Source: Sinorhizobium fredii USDA 205 (GTDB lineage Bacteria; Pseudomonadota; Alphaproteobacteria; Rhizobiales; Rhizobiaceae). Taken from it: DNA of 64,000 nt. Below, in pieces: positions 9,101-17,801 of the stretch (its first letter is position 1; each line of letters starts with the position of its first letter). The position numbers were made by a program, and so were the translations under genes. The stretch covers positions 1-64,000 of the forward strand of contig NZ_AUTC01000002.1 in the NCBI RefSeq assembly GCF_001461695.1, written 5' to 3'. The notes beneath the pieces were generated by a model. It had not been told where the DNA came from and did not search any database. It saw only the letters and a program-made list of their open reading frames with translations.

Positions 9101-9543
9101 TTTGCCAGTCTGGCGGATGTGTTGATCCTCGAACTGTTGGGGCTAGCCGAGCGCTGAATGGAGCCGGCGTTTGTTGCAGACCTCTTCGATGAAGTGGGGA
9201 AGGTATTCGGTGATGTCCTGGAAGGTTTCGAAGGACATCGGATAGACACCTCGACGTTCAGCCTTTTCATGAAGCTCTCGGCCTTGGAGTTGTCATTGGG
9301 GTTGCCCCGGCGGCCCATCGAACCGATCAGGCCGTTGGCGGCCAGTGTCTCGCGGTAGAGCTCGGCCGCATACTGCGGGCCGCGGTCGGAATGGTGGACC
9401 ACGCCCGGCGGCGGCTTTCCCGTCAATGGCCGTCTTCAGACGCGTCGTGGCGTTTTGCCAGACCATGCAGCGTTTCGCCGGCGAGGAATTCCTGCGCGAC
9501 CTGACGTTTGAATTCGATGCTGTGACCTGCGGTGTTTTGCCAT
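9101..9543 (-). pseudogene. IS3-family element with internal deletion (orfA head fused to orfB tail)
   Basis: The minus strand starts with an IS3 orfA N-terminus (IEFKRQVAQEFLAGETLHGL and AKRHD). It then jumps directly to the orfB catalytic C-terminus (VVHHSDRGPQYAAELYRETL, then GRRGNPNDNSKAESFMKRL). A later frame shift leads to FEDQHIRQTG at the end. The rest of orfA and the first two thirds of orfB are missing, so the element lost its centre by deletion. It is non-functional. Confidence 0.72.
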
Positions 9544-9599
9544 GGGTCTTCTTTCCGAAAACCCGGTAGGCCGGTCAATTCCTCACCCCAAGAGCGCAC

Positions 9600-10016
9600 T
9601 CCAGCGGTCCGCGGGGCGACGGCCACCGACAGATAATGGAGTCCGCGATATCGGTGCCTGGCGTAGTAATGCCGGGATATGTGCCTGAGCCAGTTGCGCT
9701 GGTTCTACGCGCATGCCGAGGCGTTCGTCCCTGCCGAGCCTCCTGGAAGGATTCGGGAATGCCTGCCCTGGAGCCCGCATACATGGGTCTGCCGCCAATC
9801 GTGTCTGCAGGAAGCGCGTTGGTAGAGGCTGTGCAAGGCGGCTGCACGAAAGTATCGCCAAACGACCCAGTGGCGATCGTATCGGCGATGCAGCAGGTGC
9901 TTTCCTGTGTCCCTGCGAGAAAGCGGAAACCGGACGCTTGTTGCGGGAGGTGGCGTCACGCGCCTCGAAAGAGTGTTTCTTGCAACGGTGAAGCGATCTG
10001 GGCGACGCGCGCGTGA
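9600..10016 (+). pseudogene. GT4 glycosyltransferase, C-terminal remnant with frameshifts
   Basis: Pieces in different plus frames assemble into the end of a group 1 glycosyltransferase: GYVPEP, then RWFYAHAEAFV, PSLLEGFG, and MPALEPAYMGLPPIVSAG followed by SALVEAVQGG. The acidic E of the EGFG-MPALE motif belongs to the family's E-x7-E nucleotide-sugar site. At least two indels break it and the N-terminal half was lost at the IS3 border. It shows the locus once made more of a glycan than it can now. Confidence 0.65.
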
Positions 10017-10041
10017 GACGCTCATCGTGCTGAGGAGAGCA

Positions 10042-11364
10042 TCAAAGATCGGATACCTCGCCCAAGAGGCCGTGATCCGACAAGATGGCAGCGGCAGCGG
10101 CCACTTCCCTGAACGGCAGACCCGAGCGCTGCGCGATCGAAAGCAGCGAATGCTTCCCGTCGGCAAGGTTCAGGACCCATAGCAGCGACATGGAGGTCGC
10201 TTCCTGGGCCCGCTGTCCCCCGAGGGCATCGTAGAGCCCTCGCCTGCCGAGTTGCGGTTCGCATTTCGGGAAGAGGTTCAAAGGTGTCCAGTCCCCTTCG
10301 ACGATATTGATCACGTCCGTCAGGATGCGGAAGGAGTCCGCCAGGTGCTTGGGACTGATGAAGTCGAGATTGTCGGCCGATGTATGGTATTCGGGAAAGG
10401 TGCCGTAGACGCTCCGCTGGAACATGCCGACCGGCAGGTTGAAGCCCGGCGAGCAATATTGCCGTTCGTCATAGCCATAGGGCGAGAAATCCAACAATTT
10501 CGCCCCCGCTTCATGCCCAAGCACGTGCGCCATGGCGCGGTCGATGAAGGCGTCGCCGCGGCGGCTTCGCTTGTACGACGGACTTCCCGCGTCCCCCACA
10601 CAGGAGAGCACGAGGCCATGGTCGATGAGATGCGTTCGGTCCTCGTTGCGGGCCAGCCACGTGATCGCGCCGATCGTGCCCGGAGCGAACAAGAAGCGGT
10701 AGCTGTATCGTGTTTCCCTGGCCGCGAGGTGCCTCGCAAGGATTGCCAGAAGGGCGAGGCCCGAACAGTTGTCGTTGGCCAGCGAGGGGTGGCAGATGTG
10801 AGCCGACAGAAGAAATTCCCGCTCCGTCTGTCCGCGGTGCAGGTATTCGCCATAGCTCAGGCTGCCGTCCTTGAGATCCGAGTCGATCTCCACCCGGTAG
10901 AGGCCGTCGGGCAGTTCGGACGCCCTGTCGCAGGACATGCAGAAACCCCATGTCGGGGCGTAATAGGAGGTGCGGTAGGGGACTGCATCCGGCTGTCCGG
11001 GCAGCGTGTGGATGTGCGGCCTCAACTCGTCGAGCGGCAGGATTCCCTTGAAGGGTACGCTGTAGTTGACGACGTGCAGGTTGCAGTCGGCAAAATCCAC
11101 GACCGTCTGCCCGTCCGGTCCCGTGATGCTGGCCGACCGGATGTTCCATTCCTGCGGGACGGTCCAGTCGAACACCCGGGTTCCCGAGGGCACCTCGTGC
11201 CGCTCGAGCGCAACCTGATCGGACAAGACATCCAGCGTTTGGCGCACGCCGTCTCCCGTGATGCTCCTGCAGATCGGAAACAGCCCTGCGGCCAATTCAT
11301 GGATTTCGTCGCCGACACCCATGGAAGGCGACTGCTCAAGGCCGTCCGGCTTAACGTGCTCCAT
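10042..11364 (-). CDS. DUF4910 zinc-aminopeptidase-like protein
   Basis: Protein of 440 residues with the DUF4910/DUF2172 architecture: an M28-like zinc peptidase core with an inserted domain, and a winged-helix-like C-terminal segment (about 375-440). Candidate metal ligands are in LSAHICHPSLANDNCSG (H189, D198), SPYGYDERQYC (E300) and FPEYHTSADN (H327). The segment LFAPGTIGAITWL carries Gly where M28 enzymes have their catalytic glutamate region. Whether that is usual in this family cannot be judged here. It begins six bases after the epimerase stop, so both form one operon. The family recurs in polysaccharide and nucleotide-sugar loci without a proven reaction; amide or ester hydrolysis on a sugar side chain is a guess. 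Confidence 0.8.
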   Translation of the reverse strand: MEHVKPDGLEQSPSMGVGDEIHELAAGLFPICRSITGDGVRQTLDVLSDQVALERHEVPSGTRVFDWTVPQEWNIRSASITGPDGQTVVDFADCNLHVVNYSVPFKGILPLDELRPHIHTLPGQPDAVPYRTSYYAPTWGFCMSCDRASELPDGLYRVEIDSDLKDGSLSYGEYLHRGQTEREFLLSAHICHPSLANDNCSGLALLAILARHLAARETRYSYRFLFAPGTIGAITWLARNEDRTHLIDHGLVLSCVGDAGSPSYKRSRRGDAFIDRAMAHVLGHEAGAKLLDFSPYGYDERQYCSPGFNLPVGMFQRSVYGTFPEYHTSADNLDFISPKHLADSFRILTDVINIVEGDWTPLNLFPKCEPQLGRRGLYDALGGQRAQEATSMSLLWVLNLADGKHSLLSIAQRSGLPFREVAAAAAILSDHGLLGEVSDL

Positions 11365-11370
11365 AGCGGG

Positions 11371-12429
11371 TCACTCCGCCGCGGCCAGAGGCCCCGCAGG
11401 TTCGACAACCCTCATCCGTTCGTCCAGAAGCCCGTTGGCGAGGAGATGCTTGATGTGGCCGATGCGCTGGAACCGCGGTCCCTCGAACTCCTCGAGCGTC
11501 ACGTTCGACTTCCTGTAGGCGTCGTAGAGCTGCTCGGCACCCTTGCGGGCGTCCCATTGCGGCTTGAAGGCAGGAAGCGCGCGCGCGATCTTGTCGAAGC
11601 TGACGCGGTAGGAGCGTTTGTCCGGCCCGGCGTCGGACGCGAATTCGAGCCGGCAGCCCGGCACGACTTCGGCGACGATCTCGGCGATTTCGCGGATCCT
11701 GTAGTTGTGGTCCGTCCGCCCGACGTTGAAGGCTTCGTTGTGGACGGCGTCCCGCGGCGCTTCCAGCCCTGCGATGAAGGCCCTGGAAATGTCCTCGATG
11801 TGGACGATCGGCCGCCAGGGCGTCCCGTCCGACTTCAGGAGGATCACACCCTTGGTGACAGCCCAGGCGACGAGGTTGTTCAGCACGATGTCGAACCGCA
11901 GACGCGGCGACAGGCCGTAGGCTGTAGCGGGCCGGAAGTAGACGGGGGAGAAGCTGCTGTCGGCCAGGTCGGAAATGTCCCTTTCCGAAAGTACCTTGGA
12001 CCAGCCATAGGCCGTGACGGGATTCAACTCGCCCGTTTCGTCGACTATCCCGTCGCCCGCCTGGCCGTAATTGCTGCACGATGACGCAAGCAGGAAGCGC
12101 GACACGCCTGCCTCCTTCGCAGCCTTCGCGAGGCGCACACTTCCCTTGTGGTTTATCTCGTAGGTCACGTCGGGATCGAGGTCGGACAGCGGATCGTTGG
12201 AAAGTGCGGCCAGGTGGATGACGGCATCGAATCCTTCGAGGTCCCGCGGCTGCACGTCCCTGACGTCCTTCTGGAAGGAAGGGACGGAAGCCTGGTCGCC
12301 CCCCGCGTCAAAACTGCAGCGGCGGTAGAGGTCACTGTCGTAGCCGGTCACCGAATGCCCCGCTTGGAGCAGCATCGGCACCATCACCGAGCCGATATAG
12401 CCTTGATGGCCCGTCACCAGAACTTTCAT
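11371..12429 (-). CDS. NAD-dependent sugar-nucleotide epimerase/dehydratase
   Basis: Extended short-chain dehydrogenase of 352 residues. The nucleotide loop TGHQGYIGS (6-14), the serine of [10 protein letters not shown] (116-117) and the catalytic pair in TAYGWSK (Y141, K145) are intact. [14 protein letters not shown] is a usual substrate-side motif. It acts on a nucleotide-activated hexose by 4-keto chemistry: epimerisation, reduction or dehydration. It could serve as the C4 reductase or epimerase needed after C-methylation. First gene of a two-gene operon with the DUF4910 gene; the region upstream holds a broken pyruvyltransferase. Confidence 0.88.
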   Translation of the reverse strand: MKVLVTGHQGYIGSVMVPMLLQAGHSVTGYDSDLYRRCSFDAGGDQASVPSFQKDVRDVQPRDLEGFDAVIHLAALSNDPLSDLDPDVTYEINHKGSVRLAKAAKEAGVSRFLLASSCSNYGQAGDGIVDETGELNPVTAYGWSKVLSERDISDLADSSFSPVYFRPATAYGLSPRLRFDIVLNNLVAWAVTKGVILLKSDGTPWRPIVHIEDISRAFIAGLEAPRDAVHNEAFNVGRTDHNYRIREIAEIVAEVVPGCRLEFASDAGPDKRSYRVSFDKIARALPAFKPQWDARKGAEQLYDAYRKSNVTLEEFEGPRFQRIGHIKHLLANGLLDERMRVVEPAGPLAAAE

Positions 12430-12569
12430 CGCGCACCTCTTCTCAAGCGGATTTTATCTTGCAGAGGCTACTTGGGCCGGAAGGGTTGGGCGAGAACGCC
12501 AATAGGCGATCAGGATGGCCTGTTGGACGAAGCCTTTGCCATGCTCTACCGCTTTCGGGCGTGTGGCCC

Positions 12570-13020
12570 CTAGTCGTTTAGGAGAACCGTCGAAAGCAGG
12601 AATTCGTCCTGGAGGTCCAGGCTCTTCCTCAACTTCTCGACGCGCCAGCGGACGGTGCCGGAATGTTCTTCCAGGTCTCGAGAGCTGCTCGATCAGAGAC
12701 CCCCGCATCGAAGCTGTCGACATGCTGGCAATAGTCGCCCAAGCCCATCTTTCCGAGCAACAGATCATTTTTGGCGGCATAGCTCAGGGAAATCACGAGT
12801 TTTCCCGCTCTCAGGGCCGCGACCACATTGTGGAAGCGGGACACGACCACGAGATCGGTCCGCGCGACCTGACTTAGTACGTCGTGCAGGGAATGGACGG
12901 GTTCATAGGAAAGCCTTTTTGCATCGCTCTCGCCAAGGGCCGCGAGGACCGCTTCCACGGCGGGCGTCATCCTCGCGCCGACGAGTTGCTGCCGGAGGGT
13001 TCGCTCCGCACGCTGCCTTG
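12570..13020 (-). pseudogene. Polysaccharide pyruvyltransferase, C-terminal remnant
   Basis: The minus strand gives the well-conserved end of a CsaB/ExoV-type pyruvyltransferase: LSYEPVHSLHDVL, DLVVVSRFHNVVAALRAGK, then VISLSYAAKNDLLLGKMGLG and DYCQHV. Two frame changes follow, after which EEHSGTVRWRVEKLRKSLD and LQDEFLLSTVLLND end at the TAG at 12570-12572. The N-terminal two thirds are absent. The gene once attached pyruvate ketals to a glycan and is now dead. Confidence 0.7.
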
Positions 13021-13093
13021 GCCTTTGGCACGCCCTTGAGCGGTATGGCCGACGTTGAATCGAGCTTTGGAGCCGGATGAGGCTGGATCTGGC

Positions 13094-14281
13094 TCACCGC
13101 TTTTCGTTCGAGGTGCCCATCCCAATTTCCGCCAGCACTTCAGCCGTGTGCTCGCCGAGCCGCGGCACGCCGCGCTCCAACGCAAGCGATGCACCCGAAA
13201 ACCGGACCGGTGTCCTGACTCCCGGCGACGTGCCGGTCGCCGCACCCGTATGCGGCGTCTCGACCCGCATCTGCCGATGGACGATCTGTGGATCGGCGAA
13301 GACGTCGGCAACCGTGTTGATCGGCCCTCCCGGCACGCCGGTCGCCTCTAGCTTCGCGAGCAGCGCGTCACGTTCGAATTTTGCGGTTTCCGCCGCGAGT
13401 TCCGCCGTCAACCTGTCACGGTGCTGAACGCGCCCGGCATTGTTCCGATAGCGCTCGTCCGCCGCAAGGTCCGGACGCCCGAGCAGGTCGCAGAACTTGA
13501 CGAACTGCCGGTCGTTGCCGACCGCGACGATCAGATGCCCGTCCGAGGTGGGAAGGACCTGGTAGGGCGCGATATTCGGATGGGCATTGCCGAGCCGCCG
13601 GGGCGCCTTGCCGGAAACGAGGAAGTTTAATGCCTGGTTGGCGAGCACGCCCGTCATGCAGTCGAGCAGTGCCATGTCGATTTGCTGTCCCTCGCCGGTA
13701 CGTCCGCGTTGCGCCAGCGCCGCTTGCACGGCGATGACGCCGTAGAGCCCCGTGAAGATGTCGGCGAAGGCGACGCCGATCTTCTGCGGCTCGCGGTCCG
13801 GCTCACCGGTCAGGTCCATGATGCCGCTCATGCCCTGGACGATGTAATCGTACCCCGCCCGGTGGGCATATGGCCCATCCTGGCCGAAACCGGTCACCGA
13901 GCAATAGATCAGCCGCGGATTGATCTTCTTCAGGCTCTCATAGTCGAGCCCGTATTTGGCAAGTCCGCCGACCTTGAAGTTTTCGAGAAGCACATCCGAT
14001 TGCGCCGCGAGCCGACGCACTGCCTCCTGTCCCTCCTCTGTCGTGAAGTCGATCACCACCGAGCGCTTGCCGCGATTGCAGGCGTGGAAATAGGCGGCGT
14101 CTAGCTTCTCGCCCCCTCCCCCTTCGACGAAGGGCGGACCCCAGGCCCTGGTGTCGTCTCCGGCCGGGCTTTCCACCTTGATGACCTCGGCGCCCAGATC
14201 GGCGAGTGTCTGGCCGATCCAGGGACCGGCGAGGATGCGGGCGAGTTCGAGGACCCGTATGCCCTTGAGCGGCGCTTCCAT
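13094..14281 (-). CDS. CaiB/BaiF family CoA-transferase, likely glutarate CoA-transferase
   Basis: Class III CoA-transferase of 395 residues. It opens with GIRVLELARILAGPWIGQTL and contains VIDFTTEEGQEAVRRL, the catalytic aspartate region of AAYFHACNRGKRS and IQGMSGIMDLTGEPD. It lies 11 bases downstream of glutaryl-CoA dehydrogenase on the same strand. This is the classic pairing with succinyl-CoA:glutarate CoA-transferase (human SUGCT type), which activates free glutarate. The assignment to glutarate comes from the neighbour; from sequence alone formyl-CoA or other acyl-CoA transfer is possible. Confidence 0.85.
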   Translation of the reverse strand: MEAPLKGIRVLELARILAGPWIGQTLADLGAEVIKVESPAGDDTRAWGPPFVEGGGGEKLDAAYFHACNRGKRSVVIDFTTEEGQEAVRRLAAQSDVLLENFKVGGLAKYGLDYESLKKINPRLIYCSVTGFGQDGPYAHRAGYDYIVQGMSGIMDLTGEPDREPQKIGVAFADIFTGLYGVIAVQAALAQRGRTGEGQQIDMALLDCMTGVLANQALNFLVSGKAPRRLGNAHPNIAPYQVLPTSDGHLIVAVGNDRQFVKFCDLLGRPDLAADERYRNNAGRVQHRDRLTAELAAETAKFERDALLAKLEATGVPGGPINTVADVFADPQIVHRQMRVETPHTGAATGTSPGVRTPVRFSGASLALERGVPRLGEHTAEVLAEIGMGTSNEKR

Positions 14282-14292
14282 GATCGCGCCGC

Positions 14293-15480
14293 TCAGAAGA
14301 AGGCCTGCAGCCCGGTCTGGGCGCGGCCGAGGATCAGCGCATGCACATCATGCGTGCCCTCATAGGTGTTGACCGTCTCCAGGTTCAGCATGTGGCGCAT
14401 GACCTGGTATTCCTCGGAAATGCCGTTGCCGCCGTGCATATCGCGGGCCATGCGGGCGATGTCGAGCGCCTTGCCGCAATTGTTGCGCTTGACGAGAGAG
14501 ATCATCTCCGGGGCCATCCGCCCCTCGTCCATCAACCGTCCGACGCGAAGCGACCCCTGCATTCCGAACGCGATCTCGGTCTGCATGTCGGCGAGCTTCT
14601 TCTGGAAGAGCTGGGTCTGGGCAAGCGGGCGGTTGAACTGCTTGCGATCGAGGCCATATTGGCGCGCCGCGTGCCAGCAGAATTCGGCCGCCCCGAGCGC
14701 ACCCCAGGAAATGCCGTAGCGCGCCCGGTTGAGGCAGCCGAAGGGACCCTTGAGGCCCTCGACATTCGGCAGCAGCGCCCCCTCGCCCATCTCGACATTG
14801 TCGAGAACGATCTCGCCGGTGATTGACGCCCTGAGCGAAAGCTTTCCGGCGATCTTCGGTGCCGAAAGACCCTTCATGCCTTTCTCCAGTACGAAGCCAC
14901 GAATGGCGTTGCCATGCGCCTCCGACTTCGCCCAGACGACGAAGACATCGGCAAGCGGCGCATTGGAGATCCACATCTTCGAGCCGATCAGCCGATAGCC
15001 GCTCTCGGTCTTGATCGCCCGCGTCTTCATGCCCGCCGGATCGGAGCCGGCATCCGGTTCGGTCAGACCGAAGCAGCCGATCCATTCGCCGCTGATCAGC
15101 TTCGGCAGGTATTTCTGCTTCTGCTCTTCGGAGCCGTAGGCGAAGATCGGGTAGATCACCAGCGAGGATTGTACGCTCATCATCGAGCGGTACCCGGAAT
15201 CGACGCGCTCGACCTCGCGGGCAACGAGTCCATAGGCGACGTAGGAGGCACCCACCCCACCATAGGTGTCGGGCACTGTGACGCCGAGCAGACCGAGTTC
15301 GCCCATCTCGCGGAAGATCGCCGGGTCAGTCTTTTCCTCACGATAGGCCTCGATCACCCGTGGCTGCAGCCGTTCCTGGGCATAGGCGCGCGCCGAATCG
15401 CGGATCATCCGCTCGTCTTCCGTCAACTGATCCTCGAGGAGGAACGGATCGTCCCATTGGAATTGACTTTTGCCGGCCAT
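14293..15480 (-). CDS. gcdH: Glutaryl-CoA dehydrogenase
   Basis: FAD enzyme of 395 residues that oxidises and decarboxylates glutaryl-CoA to crotonyl-CoA in lysine, tryptophan and glutarate breakdown. Diagnostic pieces are [29 protein letters not shown], the conserved arginine region [18 protein letters not shown] and the catalytic glutamate in [20 protein letters not shown]. The ending GLQAFF is typical of GcdH. The ATG at 15480 is preferred, with GGGAGAG just upstream; the frame runs 48 codons further without family similarity. Promoter-side DNA contains a long perfect palindrome at 15602-15632. Confidence 0.93.
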   Translation of the reverse strand: MAGKSQFQWDDPFLLEDQLTEDERMIRDSARAYAQERLQPRVIEAYREEKTDPAIFREMGELGLLGVTVPDTYGGVGASYVAYGLVAREVERVDSGYRSMMSVQSSLVIYPIFAYGSEEQKQKYLPKLISGEWIGCFGLTEPDAGSDPAGMKTRAIKTESGYRLIGSKMWISNAPLADVFVVWAKSEAHGNAIRGFVLEKGMKGLSAPKIAGKLSLRASITGEIVLDNVEMGEGALLPNVEGLKGPFGCLNRARYGISWGALGAAEFCWHAARQYGLDRKQFNRPLAQTQLFQKKLADMQTEIAFGMQGSLRVGRLMDEGRMAPEMISLVKRNNCGKALDIARMARDMHGGNGISEEYQVMRHMLNLETVNTYEGTHDVHALILGRAQTGLQAFF

Positions 15481-15601
15481 GTCTCTCTCCCGTCGGATAT
15501 TGATAAGAGCGTGATGCGGCGAAAGCCGTAAACACCTTCCCCCGCTCCCGTCTGCTGGCGTTATCGCAAGCGGGGTCAATGGTTTCAAATGAAATTGGGA
15601 C

Positions 15602-15632
15602 AATGACTCATGCAAATGCTGCATGAGTCATT
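15602..15632. promoter_or_regulatory. 13-bp perfect inverted repeat upstream of gcdH
   Basis: Arms AATGACTCATGCA and TGCATGAGTCATT flank a five-base spacer. The site is 122 bases upstream of the gcdH start and about 227 bases upstream of phnC. It lacks a T-run on either side, so a protein-binding operator is more likely than a terminator. A partial copy (CTCATGCA) lies at about 15648. The regulator is not in the window. Confidence 0.6.
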
Positions 15633-15756
15633 CAATCGAAGGACGACCTCATGCAGCACTTGGGAAGCGATCTTTCGCTTCCGAACAGTAGCAGCCTCGA
15701 CCACTCTCACCCGTTTAGCTAGCGCTCAAGTGCTAGCCAGGCCGTGTGCCTGTGGC

Positions 15757-15775
15757 CTGTAACAGAACCTACAAC
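15757..15775 (+). promoter_or_regulatory. Candidate PhoB box upstream of phnC (weak)
   Basis: CTGTAACAGAACCTACAAC resembles one good PhoB half-site (CTGTNAC) followed by a poor second half-site at roughly the required 11-base period. An additional CTGTGGC lies just before it at 15750. Position about 85-100 bases before the chosen phnC start is suitable. The match is imperfect and rests mainly on knowledge that phoCDET is phosphate-controlled in S. meliloti. Confidence 0.35.
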
Positions 15776-15858
15776 AAACTGACATCGCACCTTCACGATG
15801 CGCCGATATGGCAGGTTCACAAAGATCACCGGAGTCTCCGGAAGAGGACCTGCCGCCG

Positions 15859-16701
15859 ATGTTTCAACTGAGGAACGTGACCCGCCAGTTCGGCAAGAAG
15901 AGAGCCGTCGACTCGGTCAGCTTCGAAATACCACAGGGCCAGATGGTTGGGGTCATCGGTCGCTCCGGGGCCGGCAAGTCGACGCTGCTGCGGATGATCA
16001 ACCGTCTCGTCGATCCCTCCTCCGGCACGATCGAATTCGGCGGCATCGAGGTCTCCTCGCTCAAGGGCTCTGCGCTCAGGCACTGGCAGCGCGACTGCGC
16101 GATGATCTTCCAGCAGTTCAACCTCGTGCCGCGCCTCGACGTGCTGACCAACGTGCTGCTCGGCCGGCTAAACCATCGTTCGACCGCCTCGAGCATCCTC
16201 AACCTGTTCTCCCGCGACGAACGGATCATGGCGATCGGCGCACTCGAGCGTCTCGGCATCGAGCAGACGGCGCTGCAGTCGGCCGGCACGCTTTCCGGCG
16301 GCCAGCAGCAGCGCGTCGCCATTGCCCGGGCGCTGATGCAGCAGCCGAAGGTGCTGCTTGCCGACGAACCGATCGCATCGCTCGACCCGCTCAACGCCAA
16401 GATCGTCATGGATGCGCTGCGCGACATCAACGAGCGCGACGGCATCACCGTCGTCACCAACCTGCATACGCTCGACACGGCCCGCAACTATTGCGAACGG
16501 ATCATCGGCATGGCGCACGGCCGCGTCGTCTTCGACGGCCAGCCGAAGGACCTCACCGCCGCCGCGGTCGCCGAGATCTACGGCGCCGGCACGGCAATCG
16601 AGGAATCGATGACCTCGACGAGCATCAACATTCCCGCGGGTGCCGCCCGCGAGGAGACCGTATCGGCCGGCTTCAAGCCGCTGGCACTGGCCGGCCTTTG
16701 A
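15859..16701 (+). CDS. phnC: Phosphate/phosphonate ABC transporter ATP-binding protein
   Basis: ATPase of 280 residues powering a PhnCDE-type importer. It has Walker [10 protein letters not shown] (34-42), the Q-loop in [15 protein letters not shown], signature [17 protein letters not shown], Walker [13 protein letters not shown] and the H-loop histidine in [13 protein letters not shown]...[13 protein letters not shown] is typical of PhnC. The ATG at 15859 is favoured because similarity starts at once and AGAGGA precedes it; an ATG at 15808 would add 17 residues. It is the first gene of a PhnC-D-E-E operon, called phoCDET in S. meliloti, where it carries phosphate as well as phosphonates. Confidence 0.93.
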   Translation: MFQLRNVTRQFGKKRAVDSVSFEIPQGQMVGVIGRSGAGKSTLLRMINRLVDPSSGTIEFGGIEVSSLKGSALRHWQRDCAMIFQQFNLVPRLDVLTNVLLGRLNHRSTASSILNLFSRDERIMAIGALERLGIEQTALQSAGTLSGGQQQRVAIARALMQQPKVLLADEPIASLDPLNAKIVMDALRDINERDGITVVTNLHTLDTARNYCERIIGMAHGRVVFDGQPKDLTAAAVAEIYGAGTAIEESMTSTSINIPAGAAREETVSAGFKPLALAGL

Positions 16702-16787
16702 GGCCGCCGCGATCGAATGCCCGCGTCAAGGGTACCTAACGAAACAGCCACTGATCCGGCGCGGCCGGAAAACGGGAGACGAACCTC

Positions 16788-17693
16788 ATGCTGAAGAAAG
16801 CTCTTCTGGGCGCCGTTGCGCTTATCGCCCTCGTCGGCCATGTCCAGGCCGAAGATCTCAAGGAATTCCGCATTGGCATCATGGGCGGCGAGAACGAAGC
16901 CGACCGCCTGCGCAACTACCAGTGCCTGGTCGACCAGCTTCCGGCCGCCATCGGCGTCGAGAAGGTCTCGCTGTTCCCGGCTGCAGACTATGACGGCGTT
17001 ATCCAGGGCCTGCTCGGCGGCACGCTCGACTACGCCGAGCTCGGCGCCTCAGGCTACGCCAAGATCTATCTCGCCAAGGCCGACGCCGTTGAGCCGATCC
17101 TGACGACGGTCCAGACCGACGGCGCAACCGGCTACCACTCGATCATGGTGGCCCGCAAGGACTCCGGCATCACCAAGCTCGAAGACCTGAAGGGCAAGAA
17201 GCTCGGCTTTGCCGATCCGGATTCCACCTCCGGCTATCTCGTGCCGCTGGTGACCCTGCCGGAAACGATCGGCGCGCCTGTGAAGGAATATTTCGGCGAG
17301 ACCGGCTTCGGCGGCGGTCATGAAAACCTCGTTCTCGAAGTCCTGAAGGGCACTTTCGATGCCGGCACGACCTTCGGTTCGGGCGTCGGCGAGTTCAAGG
17401 ACGGCTACACCTCCGGCAACCTGCGCAAGATGGTCGACAAGGGTGTCCTCGACATGAACGACCTTGTCGAACTGTGGCGCTCACCGCTGATCCCGAACGG
17501 CCCGATCGTCGTACGCACCTCGTTGAACGACGACATGAAGGCGAAGTTCAAGCAGTTCATGATGGATCTGCCGAAGTCCGACGCAGCCTGCTTCTCGGCC
17601 ATCCAGGGCGGTGACTTCAGCGGCTTCACCGAGGTCAACAGCGACTTCTACAAGCCGATCATCGACGCCCGCAAGGCAACCATCGGCGGCTGA
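16788..17693 (+). CDS. phnD: Phosphate/phosphonate-binding periplasmic protein
   Basis: Periplasmic ligand-binding component of 301 residues. A Sec signal peptide (MLKKALLGAVALIALVGHVQA) ends at about residue 21. The mature chain shows PhnD features: GENEADRLRNYQCL, DYDGVIQGLLGGTLDYAELG, KKLGFADPDSTSGYLVP and AGTTFGSGVGEF. It sits 86 bases after phnC and is followed by an intercistronic hairpin, which would favour the high protein level usual for binding proteins. Ligand specificity (orthophosphate versus phosphonate) cannot be read from sequence. Confidence 0.93.
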   Translation: MLKKALLGAVALIALVGHVQAEDLKEFRIGIMGGENEADRLRNYQCLVDQLPAAIGVEKVSLFPAADYDGVIQGLLGGTLDYAELGASGYAKIYLAKADAVEPILTTVQTDGATGYHSIMVARKDSGITKLEDLKGKKLGFADPDSTSGYLVPLVTLPETIGAPVKEYFGETGFGGGHENLVLEVLKGTFDAGTTFGSGVGEFKDGYTSGNLRKMVDKGVLDMNDLVELWRSPLIPNGPIVVRTSLNDDMKAKFKQFMMDLPKSDAACFSAIQGGDFSGFTEVNSDFYKPIIDARKATIGG

Positions 17694-17713
17694 TCGTTTC
17701 AAGCCATGTTCCT

Positions 17714-17744
17714 GGCGCTGGCTGCCAAGCGGCCAGCGCCTCGT
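17714..17744 (+). terminator. Intercistronic hairpin after phnD
   Basis: A nine-pair perfect stem (GGCGCTGGC with GCCAGCGCC, nine-base loop) is followed by TCGTTTTG. It lies between phnD and the chosen start of the first permease. It may act as a partial terminator or RNA 3'-end stabiliser. It also argues against the upstream permease start at 17706, which would be translated through the hairpin. Confidence 0.6.
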
Positions 17745-17801
17745 TTTGCGGGGCGCCGAAGGGCGCCGACCCTAAAGAGGCCGGCTTCCGCCGGAAACCC
17801 C

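Noticed and set aside
10252-12084. Plus-strand open frame of 610 codons over the DUF4910 and epimerase genes
   Set aside because: Longest frame in the area but without motifs; both minus-strand genes are clearly recognisable, so it is a GC-rich shadow.
17706-17801. Upstream start for phnE1
   Set aside because: It would place a nine-pair hairpin and Arg/Pro-rich residues in the coding region; the ATG at 17802 fits the family.
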